Origin: UMGS1052 sp045580005
GTDB taxonomy: Bacteria; Bacillota; Clostridia; Oscillospirales; CAG-382
DNA: 64,000 nt
Direction: 5' to 3'
Assembly: GCA_045580005.1 (NCBI GenBank)
Contig: JAZNMZ010000003.1
Location: 21,319 to 85,318, forward strand
Of the stretch, positions 33,222 to 41,625 are shown one piece after another. The notes beneath the pieces are model-generated. The model ran no database searches. It was not told the origin of the DNA and saw only the letters and a program-made list of their open reading frames with translations. A program made the translations under genes and the position numbers. The stretch's first letter is position 1. Each line of letters opens with the position of its first letter.

Positions 33222-34469
33222 ATGGATATGCAAAAATGGCTGAGCTTTGCAGCCGAGGTTGAAAAAGAGCTTGTAGAAAAAGGAATATATGCAAGAATAG
33301 ACGATATAGCCTTAAAAAATCAGATAAAGGTAATGAACGCATTCAGAGGTCATCAGGTATCCGAGTCACACTTCTGCCCCACAACAGGCTACGGCTATGA
33401 CGACAGAGGCAGGGACACCCTTGATGAGATTGTTGCCGAGGTTTTTGAGGCAGAGGATGCCTTTTGCCGTCACACGATAATCTCGGGTACGCAGGCATTG
33501 TGTATAGGTCTTTTCGGAATACTGCGTATGGGCGACACAATGCTCTCTGTTACGGGCAAGCCGTATGATACCCTCGAGGAGGTCATCGGTATCAGAGGCG
33601 AGGGCAACGGCTCTCTGCGCGATTATGGCGTAAACTACCGACAGATTGATATGGTGGACGGCACTATCAATTTTACTGAAATCAAAGAGGCGCTTGAGAA
33701 AGACAAGACAATAAAAATGGTGTTTGTTCAGCGTTCAAAGGGCTATAGCGTGCGCCCGACTCTGTCTGCAAAAGAAATAGGCGAGATTGCGCAGTTTGCT
33801 CACTCTATCCGCCCCGATGTGTATGTTGTGGTTGACAACTGTTACGGCGAATTCTGCGACGAGCACGAGCCGACCTACTACGGTGCCGATATGATTATCG
33901 GTTCACTTATAAAGAACGCGGGCGGCGGTATGGCAGAAACAGGCGGATACATAGCAGGAACAAAAAAGGCGGTTGAGCTTGCCTCCTACAGACTCACAAC
34001 TCCCGGCATCGGCAAGGAAGCAGGCGCAAGCCTCGGTCAGACAAAGAATATGTACAAGGGTATCTTCTACGCACCGCACACTGTGGCGCAGGCACTCAAG
34101 ACTGAGGTGTTTGCCGCAAAGGTTTTTGAAAAGCTCGGCTTTGATATATACCCTGCAGCAGAAGAGGTAAGACACGATATTATACAGACTGTGACTCTCG
34201 GCAGCGAGGAGGGACTTCTCAAATTCTGCGAGGGTATCCAGAGTGGGGCTCCTGTTGACTCTCATGTTGTGCCCGAGGCGTGGGAAATGCCGGGATACGC
34301 CGACAGGGTTGTAATGGCAGCCGGTGCATTTACATCAGGCTCGTCTATCGAGCTTTCTGCCGACGGCCCGGTAAAGGCTCCGTACACAGCCTATCTCCAG
34401 GGCGGTCTTACATACGAGAGCGGCAAGCTCGGCATTCTCTATGCCGCAGCAAAGGTAACAGAAAAATGA
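33222..34469 (+). CDS. Methionine gamma-lyase family PLP protein (aluminium-resistance type)
   Basis: 415 residues, matching the PF06838-type family. PLP fold type I features: SGTQALCIGLFG in the small N-part, VVDNCYGEFCDEHEPT with the Asp that contacts the pyridine nitrogen, and GSLIKNAGGGMAETGGYIAG with the Schiff-base Lys. Despite the historical name, the substrate of these proteins is unsettled. It is fifth in the murD operon, 15 bp after the pseudoenzyme. AAAGGA precedes the ATG. Confidence 0.92.
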   Translation: MDMQKWLSFAAEVEKELVEKGIYARIDDIALKNQIKVMNAFRGHQVSESHFCPTTGYGYDDRGRDTLDEIVAEVFEAEDAFCRHTIISGTQALCIGLFGILRMGDTMLSVTGKPYDTLEEVIGIRGEGNGSLRDYGVNYRQIDMVDGTINFTEIKEALEKDKTIKMVFVQRSKGYSVRPTLSAKEIGEIAQFAHSIRPDVYVVVDNCYGEFCDEHEPTYYGADMIIGSLIKNAGGGMAETGGYIAGTKKAVELASYRLTTPGIGKEAGASLGQTKNMYKGIFYAPHTVAQALKTEVFAAKVFEKLGFDIYPAAEEVRHDIIQTVTLGSEEGLLKFCEGIQSGAPVDSHVVPEAWEMPGYADRVVMAAGAFTSGSSIELSADGPVKAPYTAYLQGGLTYESGKLGILYAAAKVTEK

Positions 34470-35017
34470 CAAAAACGCGCTGCAGCTGGTGCAATATCAA
34501 AAATCCCCTTTATGTAGACTACCACGACAAAGAGTGGGCTCTTCCCGTATACGATGATGAAACTCTCTTTGAATTTTTAATTCTGGAAAGCTTTCAGGCA
34601 GGTCTCTCGTGGGAAACTATTCTCAACAAAAGAGAGAGCTTCAGAGATGCCTTTGACGGCTTTGACGCAAAAAAAATAAGTGAGTACGGGGAGGACAAAG
34701 TCCTACAGCTTATGCAAAACAGCTCTATTGTGCGCAACCACCGCAAGATTGAAGCGAGTGTCAACAATGCAAGGGTTTTTCTGGAAATTAAAAGGGAGTT
34801 CGGCACATTCTGCGAGTATATATGGCATTTCACCAATGGAGAAACCATATACGAATCCGACAAGACCTCGTCTGCTCTATCCGACACAGTATCCTATGAC
34901 CTCAAGAAAAGAGGCATGAGATTTGTCGGCACAACAATTATTTATTCATTTCTACAGGCAACGGGAATTATCAACTCCCATGAAAAATGTTGCTTTTTGT
35001 ACAAAAGGAATATATAA
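34466..35017 (+). CDS. tag: DNA-3-methyladenine glycosylase I
   Basis: 183 residues from the ATG at 34466, which overlaps the lyase-family stop (ATGA). Removes 3-methyladenine from alkylated DNA. RCSWC at the N-terminus and SHEKCC at the C-terminus supply the structural zinc ligands typical of Tag. LSWETILNKRESFRDAF and the YDLKKRGMRFVGTTIIYSFLQATG helices fit the HhH-like fold. Final gene of the six-gene murD operon. Confidence 0.97.
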   Translation: MTKTRCSWCNIKNPLYVDYHDKEWALPVYDDETLFEFLILESFQAGLSWETILNKRESFRDAFDGFDAKKISEYGEDKVLQLMQNSSIVRNHRKIEASVNNARVFLEIKREFGTFCEYIWHFTNGETIYESDKTSSALSDTVSYDLKKRGMRFVGTTIIYSFLQATGIINSHEKCCFLYKRNI

Positions 35018-35030
35018 TCATTTTCCATTG

Positions 35031-35059
35031 TTGACTTTTTGGTAAATATGTGATACAAT
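35031..35059 (+). promoter_or_regulatory. Promoter of the dockerin gene
   Basis: TTGACT (35031-35036), 17-base spacer, TACAAT (35054-35059). It lies 39 bases before the start codon. Confidence 0.85.
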
Positions 35060-35098
35060 TCATATGTGTATAAAATGTTCAAAGCAGAGGAGACGAGT

Positions 35099-35422
35099 AT
35101 GAAAAAGCTTTTGATAAGAATTGGAGCCATTACTCTTTGTGCTATAATTTTATCTATTCTCAGCCTGTCGGTTTTTGCATACGAGCTTGGTGACAACGAT
35201 GCAAAAGACGACTGGGACAAGCAGTATGTTTCAGCAGACGCAAACGACGATGGCAAGGTTACAACAGCAGACCTTATTCTGGTTCGACAGTATATCACAG
35301 GACTTACCAACGAAACAGCACTTAACATAACTGCAGCAGATGTGTCTGGCGACGGCAGCGTTACAACAGCAGATCTTATTCTTATACGCCAGTATATCGC
35401 AGGACTCATCACAGAGTTTTAA
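35099..35422 (+). CDS. Small secreted dockerin type I protein
   Basis: 107 residues from the ATG at 35099 (GAGGAG upstream). Signal peptide of about 27 residues ending in SVFA. The mature chain is almost only one type I dockerin: two calcium-loop/helix repeats, DANDDGKVTTADLILVRQY and DVSGDGSVTTADLILIRQY, at about 46-65 and 80-99. There is no catalytic domain. Dockerins bind cohesins on scaffoldins or cell-surface proteins; no cohesin gene is in the window. It has its own promoter and terminator. A free dockerin may cap or compete for cohesin sites, but that is inference. Confidence 0.9.
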   Translation: MKKLLIRIGAITLCAIILSILSLSVFAYELGDNDAKDDWDKQYVSADANDDGKVTTADLILVRQYITGLTNETALNITAADVSGDGSVTTADLILIRQYIAGLITEF

Positions 35423-35435
35423 TAGTCAAAAATCA

Positions 35436-35463
35436 AAGACAGACCATAGGGTCTGTCTTATTT
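35436..35463 (+). terminator. Terminator of the dockerin gene
   Basis: Ten-base stem AAGACAGACC (35436-35445) with GGTCTGTCTT (35450-35459), followed by ATTTG. Confidence 0.75.
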
Positions 35464-35525
35464 GTTATATTAAAAAATCTGCTATAATCTGTAAAGGCAA
35501 GCGTTGCTGTTCTTTTTTGCTTTTT

Positions 35526-35550
35526 GGGGCGACCGATGGTCGCCCCTACA
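35526..35550. repeat. REP-like hairpin with TGTAGGGGCG motif
   Basis: Nine-base stem GGGGCGACC (35526-35534) with GGTCGCCCC (35538-35546), followed by TACA. The complement of 35541-35550 is TGTAGGGGCG, identical to 19434-19443. It lies between the dockerin terminator and the RNase P RNA terminator. Confidence 0.55.
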
Positions 35551-35601
35551 GAGTGTACTTTTTGCTTATATTATAGAGCAATTCGCCAATCAGCCACAAA
35601 G

Positions 35602-35625
35602 AAAAACACCGCCTTTGCGGTGTTT
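35602..35625 (-). terminator. Terminator of rnpB
   Basis: Nine-base stem AAACACCGC (35604-35612) with GCGGTGTTT (35617-35625). On the minus strand it runs into TTTTTC. Confidence 0.85.
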
Positions 35626-35639
35626 CTTCGTTTACAGCT

Positions 35640-35995
35640 GTACCAGACCGTAAGCCGGGTTCTGTCGTGGACGATTATCTATCTTGTTTCTGCGTTGCCG
35701 CAGAAATCTATGCCACCCATGGAAATTATGCCGAGCAAGCATCTGAAAAAATTCAGCTTCCGGTCGGTGTTGCTTCGGATAGGGTTTACACGGCACAGAG
35801 TGTCTCCATTCTGTCGGTGAGCTCTTACCTCGCCTTTTCATCCTTACCGGACATAGTCGGGCGGTAATTTTCTGTTGCACTTTCCCTAAGGTCACCCTCG
35901 GCGGATGTTATCCGTTATCCTGCTCTGTGAAGCCCGGACTTTCCTCACCCGGGCTGCTTTCGCGATCCCGGGCGCAATCGTCTGGTCTGGTACAG
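35640..35995 (-). ncRNA. rnpB: RNase P RNA, bacterial class A-like
   Basis: Read on the minus strand, the 5' part contains GAGGAAAGTCCGGGCT and the 3' part contains GACAGAACCCGGCTTA, the two halves of the conserved P4 core. The ends pair (GTACCAGACC with GGTCTGGTA). Length about 355 bases fits class A. It is the ribozyme that trims tRNA 5' ends; its protein, RnpA, is at 57047-57442. Exact ends are approximate. Confidence 0.96.
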
Positions 35996-36010
35996 GGTAT
36001 ACTTTTTGTA

Positions 36011-38299
36011 TTATTCGCCCGAGGCGGTTATCTTCCCGTCCTTTACGGCGAATTTTATTTTTGTAAGCTTCTTGTTGTAGTTTGAAATAATAAGCTCGGC
36101 TGCCGTGTCCTCAATCTCGGTCTGGATAAATCTCCTGAGATTGCGCGCTCCGAATTTGCGGCTGTAGGAGTTCTTTGCAAGGTACTCGAGCAACGCCGGA
36201 GTGTATTCGATACAGATGCCCTTTTCGGCAACCGCGCTCTTGAGCTCATCGAGCATAATTCTTGCAATCTCGCGGAAGTTATCCTCAGAAAGCTGATTGA
36301 AGATAATAATCTCGTCAATTCTGTTGATAAACTCGGGACGCAAAAAGCTGTAAAGAGCGTTCTTGATGCGCTCCTCATTCACATCGGCCTCGGTGCCCGA
36401 GAAACCTAGAGAGTTCATACCCGTGCTCGAGCCTGCGTTTGTTGTCATTACGATAATTGTATTCTCAAAGCTCACCTGCTTGCCGTGGGCGTCTGTTATT
36501 CTGCCGTCGTCAAGCACCTGCAAGAGAATGTTGAGCACATCGGGATGAGCCTTTTCTATCTCGTCAAAGAGCACCACGCTGTACGGTCTGCGGCGTATCT
36601 TTTCTGTGAGCTGACCCGCCTCGTCGTAGCCGACATATCCGGGAGGCGCTCCGACAATTCTCGATACAGAGTGCTTCTCCATAAACTCGGACATATCAAG
36701 GCGTATAAGCGCCTCGGGCGAGTCAAAAAGGTCGTTTGCAAGAGTCTTTACAAGCTCGGTCTTTCCGACGCCTGTGGGTCCCGCAAAGATAAACGACACA
36801 GGCTTGCGCTTTGCGCAAATACCCGCTCTTGAGCGCTTTATCGCACGGGCAACGGCGTCTACCGCCTTGTCCTGACCAATAATTCTTGATTTCAGTCTTT
36901 CGGACAGCTTATCTATTCTCAAAAACTCATTTTCTGTAATATTGCTTGCAGGAATACCCGTCCATATCTCGATAACCTTGGCAAGGTGCTCGTCGGTAAC
37001 CGTGATGTTTTTGCAAAGCTCAAGAAGCCTCTCGCACTCCTCGGTGAGTCTTATCTCTTTTATCTTGAGGTCTGCGAGCTTCTCGTAACGCTCCATGCCG
37101 TCGTCCTCGGTATTCTCAAGCTCCTCGCGCGAGCTCTTGGTTTGCTCGAGCTCTTCTTTTTTCTGCGCGGCAAGATTGATATTCTCATCTCTGAGGGCGA
37201 CAAACGACGCAGCCTCATCAAGCAAATCTATCGCCTTGTCGGGCAGAAATCTGTCTGTGATATATCTTTCGGAGAAAACAACTGTCTTCTCGACAGTGCT
37301 GTCGGGAATGATAAGTCCATGGAAAGCTTCGTAATAGTTCTTGATACCCTTGAGTATCTCTATTGTGTCGGACACCGACGGCTCGTTTATAACTATCGGC
37401 TGAAAGCGTCGCTCTAGTGCCGCGTCCTTTTCTATATACTTTCGGTACTCGGCAAGGGTTGTGGCGCCGATTACCTGAATTTCGCCTCTTGAAAGGGCAG
37501 GCTTCAGAATATTTGCGGCATTCATACCGCCCTCGGCGTCGCCTGCCGATACGATAGAATGAATTTCATCTATCACAAGAATAATATTGCCGCTCGACTT
37601 TACTTCCTCAATAAGGCCCTTCATGCGGTTTTCAAACTGTCCTCTGAACTGAGTGCCTGCCACCACAAGAGTCATATCAAGAAGATAAACCTCGCATTTT
37701 TTGAGCTTGTGAGGAACACTTCCCTCGGCAATTCTCATAGCGAGCGCCTCGGCAACCGCTGTCTTTCCGACACCCGGTTCGCCTATGAGGCAGGGGTTGT
37801 TCTTCTGTCGGCGTGTCAGAATCTGCAGGACTCTGTCGAGCTCTCTTTCTCTGCCGATTACCCTGTCAAGTCCTCCCTCGCGCGCCTTGCCTGTGAGATT
37901 TATGCAGAAAGCCTCAAGATTTTTGCGCTTTTTATTCTTCTTTTTGTCGCCCTTTTTGTCGTTTTCTTCGGTGTCACCGCTCTTTTCTTTCTTGGTGCCG
38001 CCAAAGATTGCGCCAAAATTCAGCGAGGGTGCACGGCCCTCGGTGTCCTCACCGTCATCGTCATACGGCGGCTCGTCAAAAGCCTCAGCATATTGGGAAA
38101 ACTCATCGGAAAGCTCGTCAAACTGCTCCTCATCAATACCCATTTTGCCCATCATTTCGTTTATTTGGTCTGTGTTTATTCCAAGCTCTCTGGCACATTT
38201 GAGGCAGTATGCCTCTGTAGAACCGTTGCCCGTTCCGTCAAGCTTCTGTACGAACACCACGGCAAGTCTTTTTTTACACCGTGTGCAATAGCGTATCAC
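36011..38299 (-). CDS. clpE: ClpE-type AAA+ unfoldase with N-terminal zinc finger
   Basis: 762 residues from a GTG start (AAGGAGG ten bases upstream) that overlaps the pgsA stop by 4 bp. No Clp_N repeats. Instead residues 1-40 hold a CxxC...CxxC zinc finger (CTRCKK and CLKCAR), then an acidic and Lys-rich linker (about 60-130). AAA1: GEPGVGKTAVAEAL and VIDEIHSIVS. A short middle coiled coil lies at about 385-450. AAA2: GPTGVGKTELVKTLA, VLFDEIEKAHPDV, and an LGF tripeptide near residue 627, where ClpP docks. This layout is that of ClpE, the stress unfoldase of Bacillota. clpP and the ctsR-mcsAB genes are not in the window. Confidence 0.9.
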   Translation of the reverse strand: MIRYCTRCKKRLAVVFVQKLDGTGNGSTEAYCLKCARELGINTDQINEMMGKMGIDEEQFDELSDEFSQYAEAFDEPPYDDDGEDTEGRAPSLNFGAIFGGTKKEKSGDTEENDKKGDKKKNKKRKNLEAFCINLTGKAREGGLDRVIGRERELDRVLQILTRRQKNNPCLIGEPGVGKTAVAEALAMRIAEGSVPHKLKKCEVYLLDMTLVVAGTQFRGQFENRMKGLIEEVKSSGNIILVIDEIHSIVSAGDAEGGMNAANILKPALSRGEIQVIGATTLAEYRKYIEKDAALERRFQPIVINEPSVSDTIEILKGIKNYYEAFHGLIIPDSTVEKTVVFSERYITDRFLPDKAIDLLDEAASFVALRDENINLAAQKKEELEQTKSSREELENTEDDGMERYEKLADLKIKEIRLTEECERLLELCKNITVTDEHLAKVIEIWTGIPASNITENEFLRIDKLSERLKSRIIGQDKAVDAVARAIKRSRAGICAKRKPVSFIFAGPTGVGKTELVKTLANDLFDSPEALIRLDMSEFMEKHSVSRIVGAPPGYVGYDEAGQLTEKIRRRPYSVVLFDEIEKAHPDVLNILLQVLDDGRITDAHGKQVSFENTIIVMTTNAGSSTGMNSLGFSGTEADVNEERIKNALYSFLRPEFINRIDEIIIFNQLSEDNFREIARIMLDELKSAVAEKGICIEYTPALLEYLAKNSYSRKFGARNLRRFIQTEIEDTAAELIISNYNKKLTKIKFAVKDGKITASGE

Positions 38300-38856
38300 C
38301 TGTTGTTGTCCTCCTTAGTTGTACCGTGCACAAATTCGTCAATTATATATCTGTAAAAATACGCTGCCAGAGCAATAACAATCGCGCCTGCAACAGCGAG
38401 GCTCAGTATATTGAGAGCCGCTCCCGAGAGATTTCCCTCAAACATCAGAAGAATTGCCGAAAAAGCAAACATACTGAAGCCTGCAAGCTTTCCGGGTATA
38501 TTTGATTTTACTACCGTCTTTTTTGTTTTATACACAAAAATTGCGCCGATTGCCTGTAACAGTCCCACAATCACAAATGTCACCACAAAAAATGCAGGAA
38601 TCTTCCCCTGTGAAAAAAGGCAGAAAAACACTGTAGCGTATGTAAGCTTGTCAGCAATCGGGTCAAGAATCCTGCCGAGGCTGCTCTCACACGCGTGTTT
38701 TCTGGCTATATAGCCGTCTGCAACATCAGATATTCCCGATATTACAAACACTATAAAGCAGGATATATACTTGCTTTTGAGAAATTCGCCTATAAAAACA
38801 GGTACAAGCAGAATCCTCAAAAGACTAAGCAGATTAGGGACATCTTTTAGTTTCAT
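38296..38856 (-). CDS. pgsA: CDP-diacylglycerol--glycerol-3-phosphate 3-phosphatidyltransferase
   Basis: 186 residues with about five membrane helices. Makes phosphatidylglycerol phosphate. The CDP-alcohol phosphotransferase motif is complete: DGYIARKHACESSLGRILD, then PIADK (DGxxAR...GxxxDxxxD) at about residues 47-70. It sits 41 bp after cvpA and overlaps clpE. A related phospholipid synthase of the same fold cannot be ruled out, but size and the N-terminal NLLSLLRILLVP favour PgsA. Confidence 0.9.
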   Translation of the reverse strand: MKLKDVPNLLSLLRILLVPVFIGEFLKSKYISCFIVFVISGISDVADGYIARKHACESSLGRILDPIADKLTYATVFFCLFSQGKIPAFFVVTFVIVGLLQAIGAIFVYKTKKTVVKSNIPGKLAGFSMFAFSAILLMFEGNLSGAALNILSLAVAGAIVIALAAYFYRYIIDEFVHGTTKEDNNR

Positions 38857-38897
38857 AACAAAAAATTACCTCTCAAAATACTCTTAAACCATATAAT

Positions 38898-39629
38898 TTA
38901 CATCGCAAAGAAAGCGAGCGCCACCGCCAGCGGATTTATGGCTGCGAACCACTTATAAATATATGTAGCGGCTATGATATCGTCGTTGATTACAATTCCT
39001 GTGCTCTCAAGGAAAGGTGTTGCCGCAGAAACGAGCATGATAAGAACAAACACCAAAAGGGAAGCAACAACAACTCCTGCAACACCGCCGAGCAAAGAAT
39101 TGAACTGGCTGATAATGGGCGCGGAAGCCACAAGGTTAAGTATCTTCATCACAAGCCACAGCACAATGCTTGCCACAATAAAAACTGCAATAAAAGCAAC
39201 TGCTGTCGCAAGAGCTGAGCATATAGGTGTGATTATGTGCTCAGCAAGATCTCCTGCCGCCTCTGTGCTGCTCTGCGCGAGCGATTCCTCAACATTGCCC
39301 ATAAATTTCTCGAAGCTCAGACCTATCTTTGACAAAAGCTCGTCAAGCTTTTCCTTATTCTCGGCAATGGCGCTTGACAAATCAAGATTTTCCGACGCAA
39401 TATAATCGATAAACCTTTCTTTAAGATCTGTTTCGGTATTCTTATAAAACTGCGTTGCCTTGATTATAGCCGCCACAGGCTTTGCAAAAATAAAAGCACA
39501 GACTGCAGACACCGCAAACTTCAAAAAGCTGTAGGCCGTCTTTATAAAACCTTTCTTTATACCGAGTATTACATTGACTGCAATAATAAGAACAATTATG
39601 GCGTCAAGTATAATTGCTGTTGTATTCAT
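38898..39629 (-). CDS. cvpA: CvpA-family membrane protein
   Basis: 243 residues from the ATG at 39627-39629 (AAGGAAGG upstream); an upstream start would lie inside the DUF5711 gene. N-terminal helices with the CvpA pattern DAIIVLIIAVNVILGIKKG, a central soluble stretch (about 70-130), and two more helices followed by FNSLLGGVAGVVVASL. CvpA homologues are linked to envelope stress and colicin V secretion in Enterobacteria; in Clostridia the role is not settled. It is between the DUF5711 and pgsA genes in the same operon. Confidence 0.85.
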   Translation of the reverse strand: MNTTAIILDAIIVLIIAVNVILGIKKGFIKTAYSFLKFAVSAVCAFIFAKPVAAIIKATQFYKNTETDLKERFIDYIASENLDLSSAIAENKEKLDELLSKIGLSFEKFMGNVEESLAQSSTEAAGDLAEHIITPICSALATAVAFIAVFIVASIVLWLVMKILNLVASAPIISQFNSLLGGVAGVVVASLLVFVLIMLVSAATPFLESTGIVINDDIIAATYIYKWFAAINPLAVALAFFAM

Positions 39630-39645
39630 AGTTTGTAGCCTTCCT

Positions 39646-40866
39646 TTACTCTTGTTTTTCGCCGTTTTCTCCGGCGGGTTCATAATTTATTTTTTGTTTT
39701 AAGGCTCCGCCCGACGAAACAAGAACATACTCGTCTGCGCCGCCTGAAAATACCTTTTTATACTCGCCGTCTGCCGCAATATCCGAAATACTGTTTTCGG
39801 TTATCACGCCGCCCGAGTATTTGAATGCCCTAAGCAGAAAATGCTCGAGAATAAATATATCCCCGTCCTTGTGCGAGATGTTGAATATCTCTGACTTGTG
39901 CCGGGTGGTCAGAAGCTCTTTCCCCTGATAGTCATAAAATCTTGCCACCATGTCAACGCCTGTCTCGGCAGTTTTGAGTCCAACAGCAAAGAAGTCGCGG
40001 AATCTGTAAACGCTCTTCAAGGTATCAAGTCCGAAGTCTGCCTCTCCCGTTTTCTCTCCGCTTTTGTTGAAATAGTGAATACCGCAGTCTGTCACAAGTG
40101 AGAACTTTCCGTCTGAGCACAAAAGCGACAGCGGCATCTGTCCGAAAATCTCGAGCGTCTGCGGCGGCTCCTCGGTCGAAATATCAAAAAAGAGAATCTT
40201 GCTGTAATAATCTCCGCCATGAGAGCCTGTCGTAGCGCATACAACAGTGTCGCCCGACGAATCAAGCGCAATATCGGTGATGGTCATATCCCTGCTCATA
40301 AAGCTGTAGCTCTTGTGAAAGTTGCTGTCGTATACCACAAAGCCACTTGAGTAGCTTTTTTCTTTTGTTATAACGACAAAGCTGCCGTCGGTATCGAGAT
40401 AAATATATTCTATTTCGGTATCAAGCTCTTTTTCGGCAATTTTTGAAAAAGAGTTGTAAATAGATATATTCTTTCCGTACATATCATATATCATAAAATA
40501 CTTGTCGTTGCTGACAGATACGGGATTCACATAGCTAAGACTATCCGAAAAGAGCTTTCTGCCCGAAAAGTCATATGAGCTGACTCTGCCGTCGTCAAAC
40601 ACGCACAGCTTGTCACCGAGCAGAGAAAACTGCGCGTCCTCGCCGACAGAAAAGCTGACGCTCCTGTCGCCCAACGAAAACTCGGGCGGCTGAATGTCGA
40701 TATACCGTAAAAGATATCTGAAATTATCCACGGTTATCTCTTCTCTGTACACCGTCATCGAAAAAATTATAAATATTACAAGTATGACAAGGACCATATA
40801 TCTTGCAGCCTTGAGGTAGCCTGCCGCTTTTCGGTAATATTCCCTGTCGCTCGTCTTATATGACAT
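39646..40866 (-). CDS. DUF5711-like membrane-anchored beta-propeller protein
   Basis: 406 residues. A single N-terminal membrane helix (about 22-42, RYMVLVILVIFIIFSMTVY) is followed by an outside domain of repeating beta blades (KLCVFDDGRVSSYDFSG, YFMIYDMYGKNISIYN, FVVYDSNFHKSYSF). The pattern agrees with DUF5711 proteins, conserved in Clostridia and of unknown function. The gene precedes cvpA by 16 bp and follows truA by 27 bp. Confidence 0.82.
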   Translation of the reverse strand: MSYKTSDREYYRKAAGYLKAARYMVLVILVIFIIFSMTVYREEITVDNFRYLLRYIDIQPPEFSLGDRSVSFSVGEDAQFSLLGDKLCVFDDGRVSSYDFSGRKLFSDSLSYVNPVSVSNDKYFMIYDMYGKNISIYNSFSKIAEKELDTEIEYIYLDTDGSFVVITKEKSYSSGFVVYDSNFHKSYSFMSRDMTITDIALDSSGDTVVCATTGSHGGDYYSKILFFDISTEEPPQTLEIFGQMPLSLLCSDGKFSLVTDCGIHYFNKSGEKTGEADFGLDTLKSVYRFRDFFAVGLKTAETGVDMVARFYDYQGKELLTTRHKSEIFNISHKDGDIFILEHFLLRAFKYSGGVITENSISDIAADGEYKKVFSGGADEYVLVSSGGALKQKINYEPAGENGEKQE

Positions 40867-40893
40867 TTTTTCCTCCGATAAGTACTTTTGGTT

Positions 40894-41625
40894 TTAATAA
40901 AAAACCTCGTTCAAATAAAGTCCGCAGGCAGGAGCCGTAGGGCCTGCAAAGCTCCGGTCTTTTTTAAGTATGATATCGCTTACGCTCATTTTGAGCTTGT
41001 CTTCGTTTGCGGCAAGATAGGTACCTGCAATAATGCGAACCATATTATAAAGAAATCCGTCTGCCTTTATCCTTATCTCAGCAAGCTCGCCGTCGCGCGT
41101 GATACGGCAATATTCCACGGTTCTCACAGTGTCGTCGGCTACCGACGAGCCGCTCGCCATAAAAGAGCGGAAATCGTGTCTGCCGCAAATCTGCTCACCA
41201 ACATGGGATATTCTTTCTATATCAAGCTCTTTGGGATAAAAATGCGCCTTTGACACAAGATGCGGATTCATATATCTTGCATTCCATATCCTATATACAT
41301 ATTCTTTTCCCACGCAGGAGTATCTTGCGTGGAAGCTGTCGTCCTTTGTAAAAACCTCTTTTACGGCAATATCGCAGGGTAAAATACTGTTGAGTGCCAA
41401 AAAAATTTTTTCTTCCGAAAGACAGAGCTGCTCATCAAGATGGCAGATATAGTTGTTGGCGCTCACGCCTGCATCGGTCCTACTGCAGCCTGTGACATTG
41501 GGTCTGTGACCGATAAGCTTTTCAAGAGCGTCCTGAAGTGTGCCCTGCACTGTCGCGGCGTTCGGCTGTACCTGCCAGCCGTGGTAGTTCTTGCCGTCAA
41601 AGGTGATTTTGAGACAGGTTTTCAT
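40894..41625 (-). CDS. truA: tRNA pseudouridine(38-40) synthase TruA
   Basis: 243 residues, normal length. Makes pseudouridine at positions 38-40 of the anticodon arm. YDGKNYHGWQ-type start (here ITFDGKNYHGWQVQP), catalytic Asp in GCSRTDAGVSA, and the GFLYNMVRIIAG motif are present. It overlaps ecfT by 4 bp. The order ecfA1-ecfA2-ecfT-truA is a widely conserved Bacillota arrangement, normally next to ribosomal protein genes; here those are absent. Confidence 0.98.
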   Translation of the reverse strand: MKTCLKITFDGKNYHGWQVQPNAATVQGTLQDALEKLIGHRPNVTGCSRTDAGVSANNYICHLDEQLCLSEEKIFLALNSILPCDIAVKEVFTKDDSFHARYSCVGKEYVYRIWNARYMNPHLVSKAHFYPKELDIERISHVGEQICGRHDFRSFMASGSSVADDTVRTVEYCRITRDGELAEIRIKADGFLYNMVRIIAGTYLAANEDKLKMSVSDIILKKDRSFAGPTAPACGLYLNEVFY

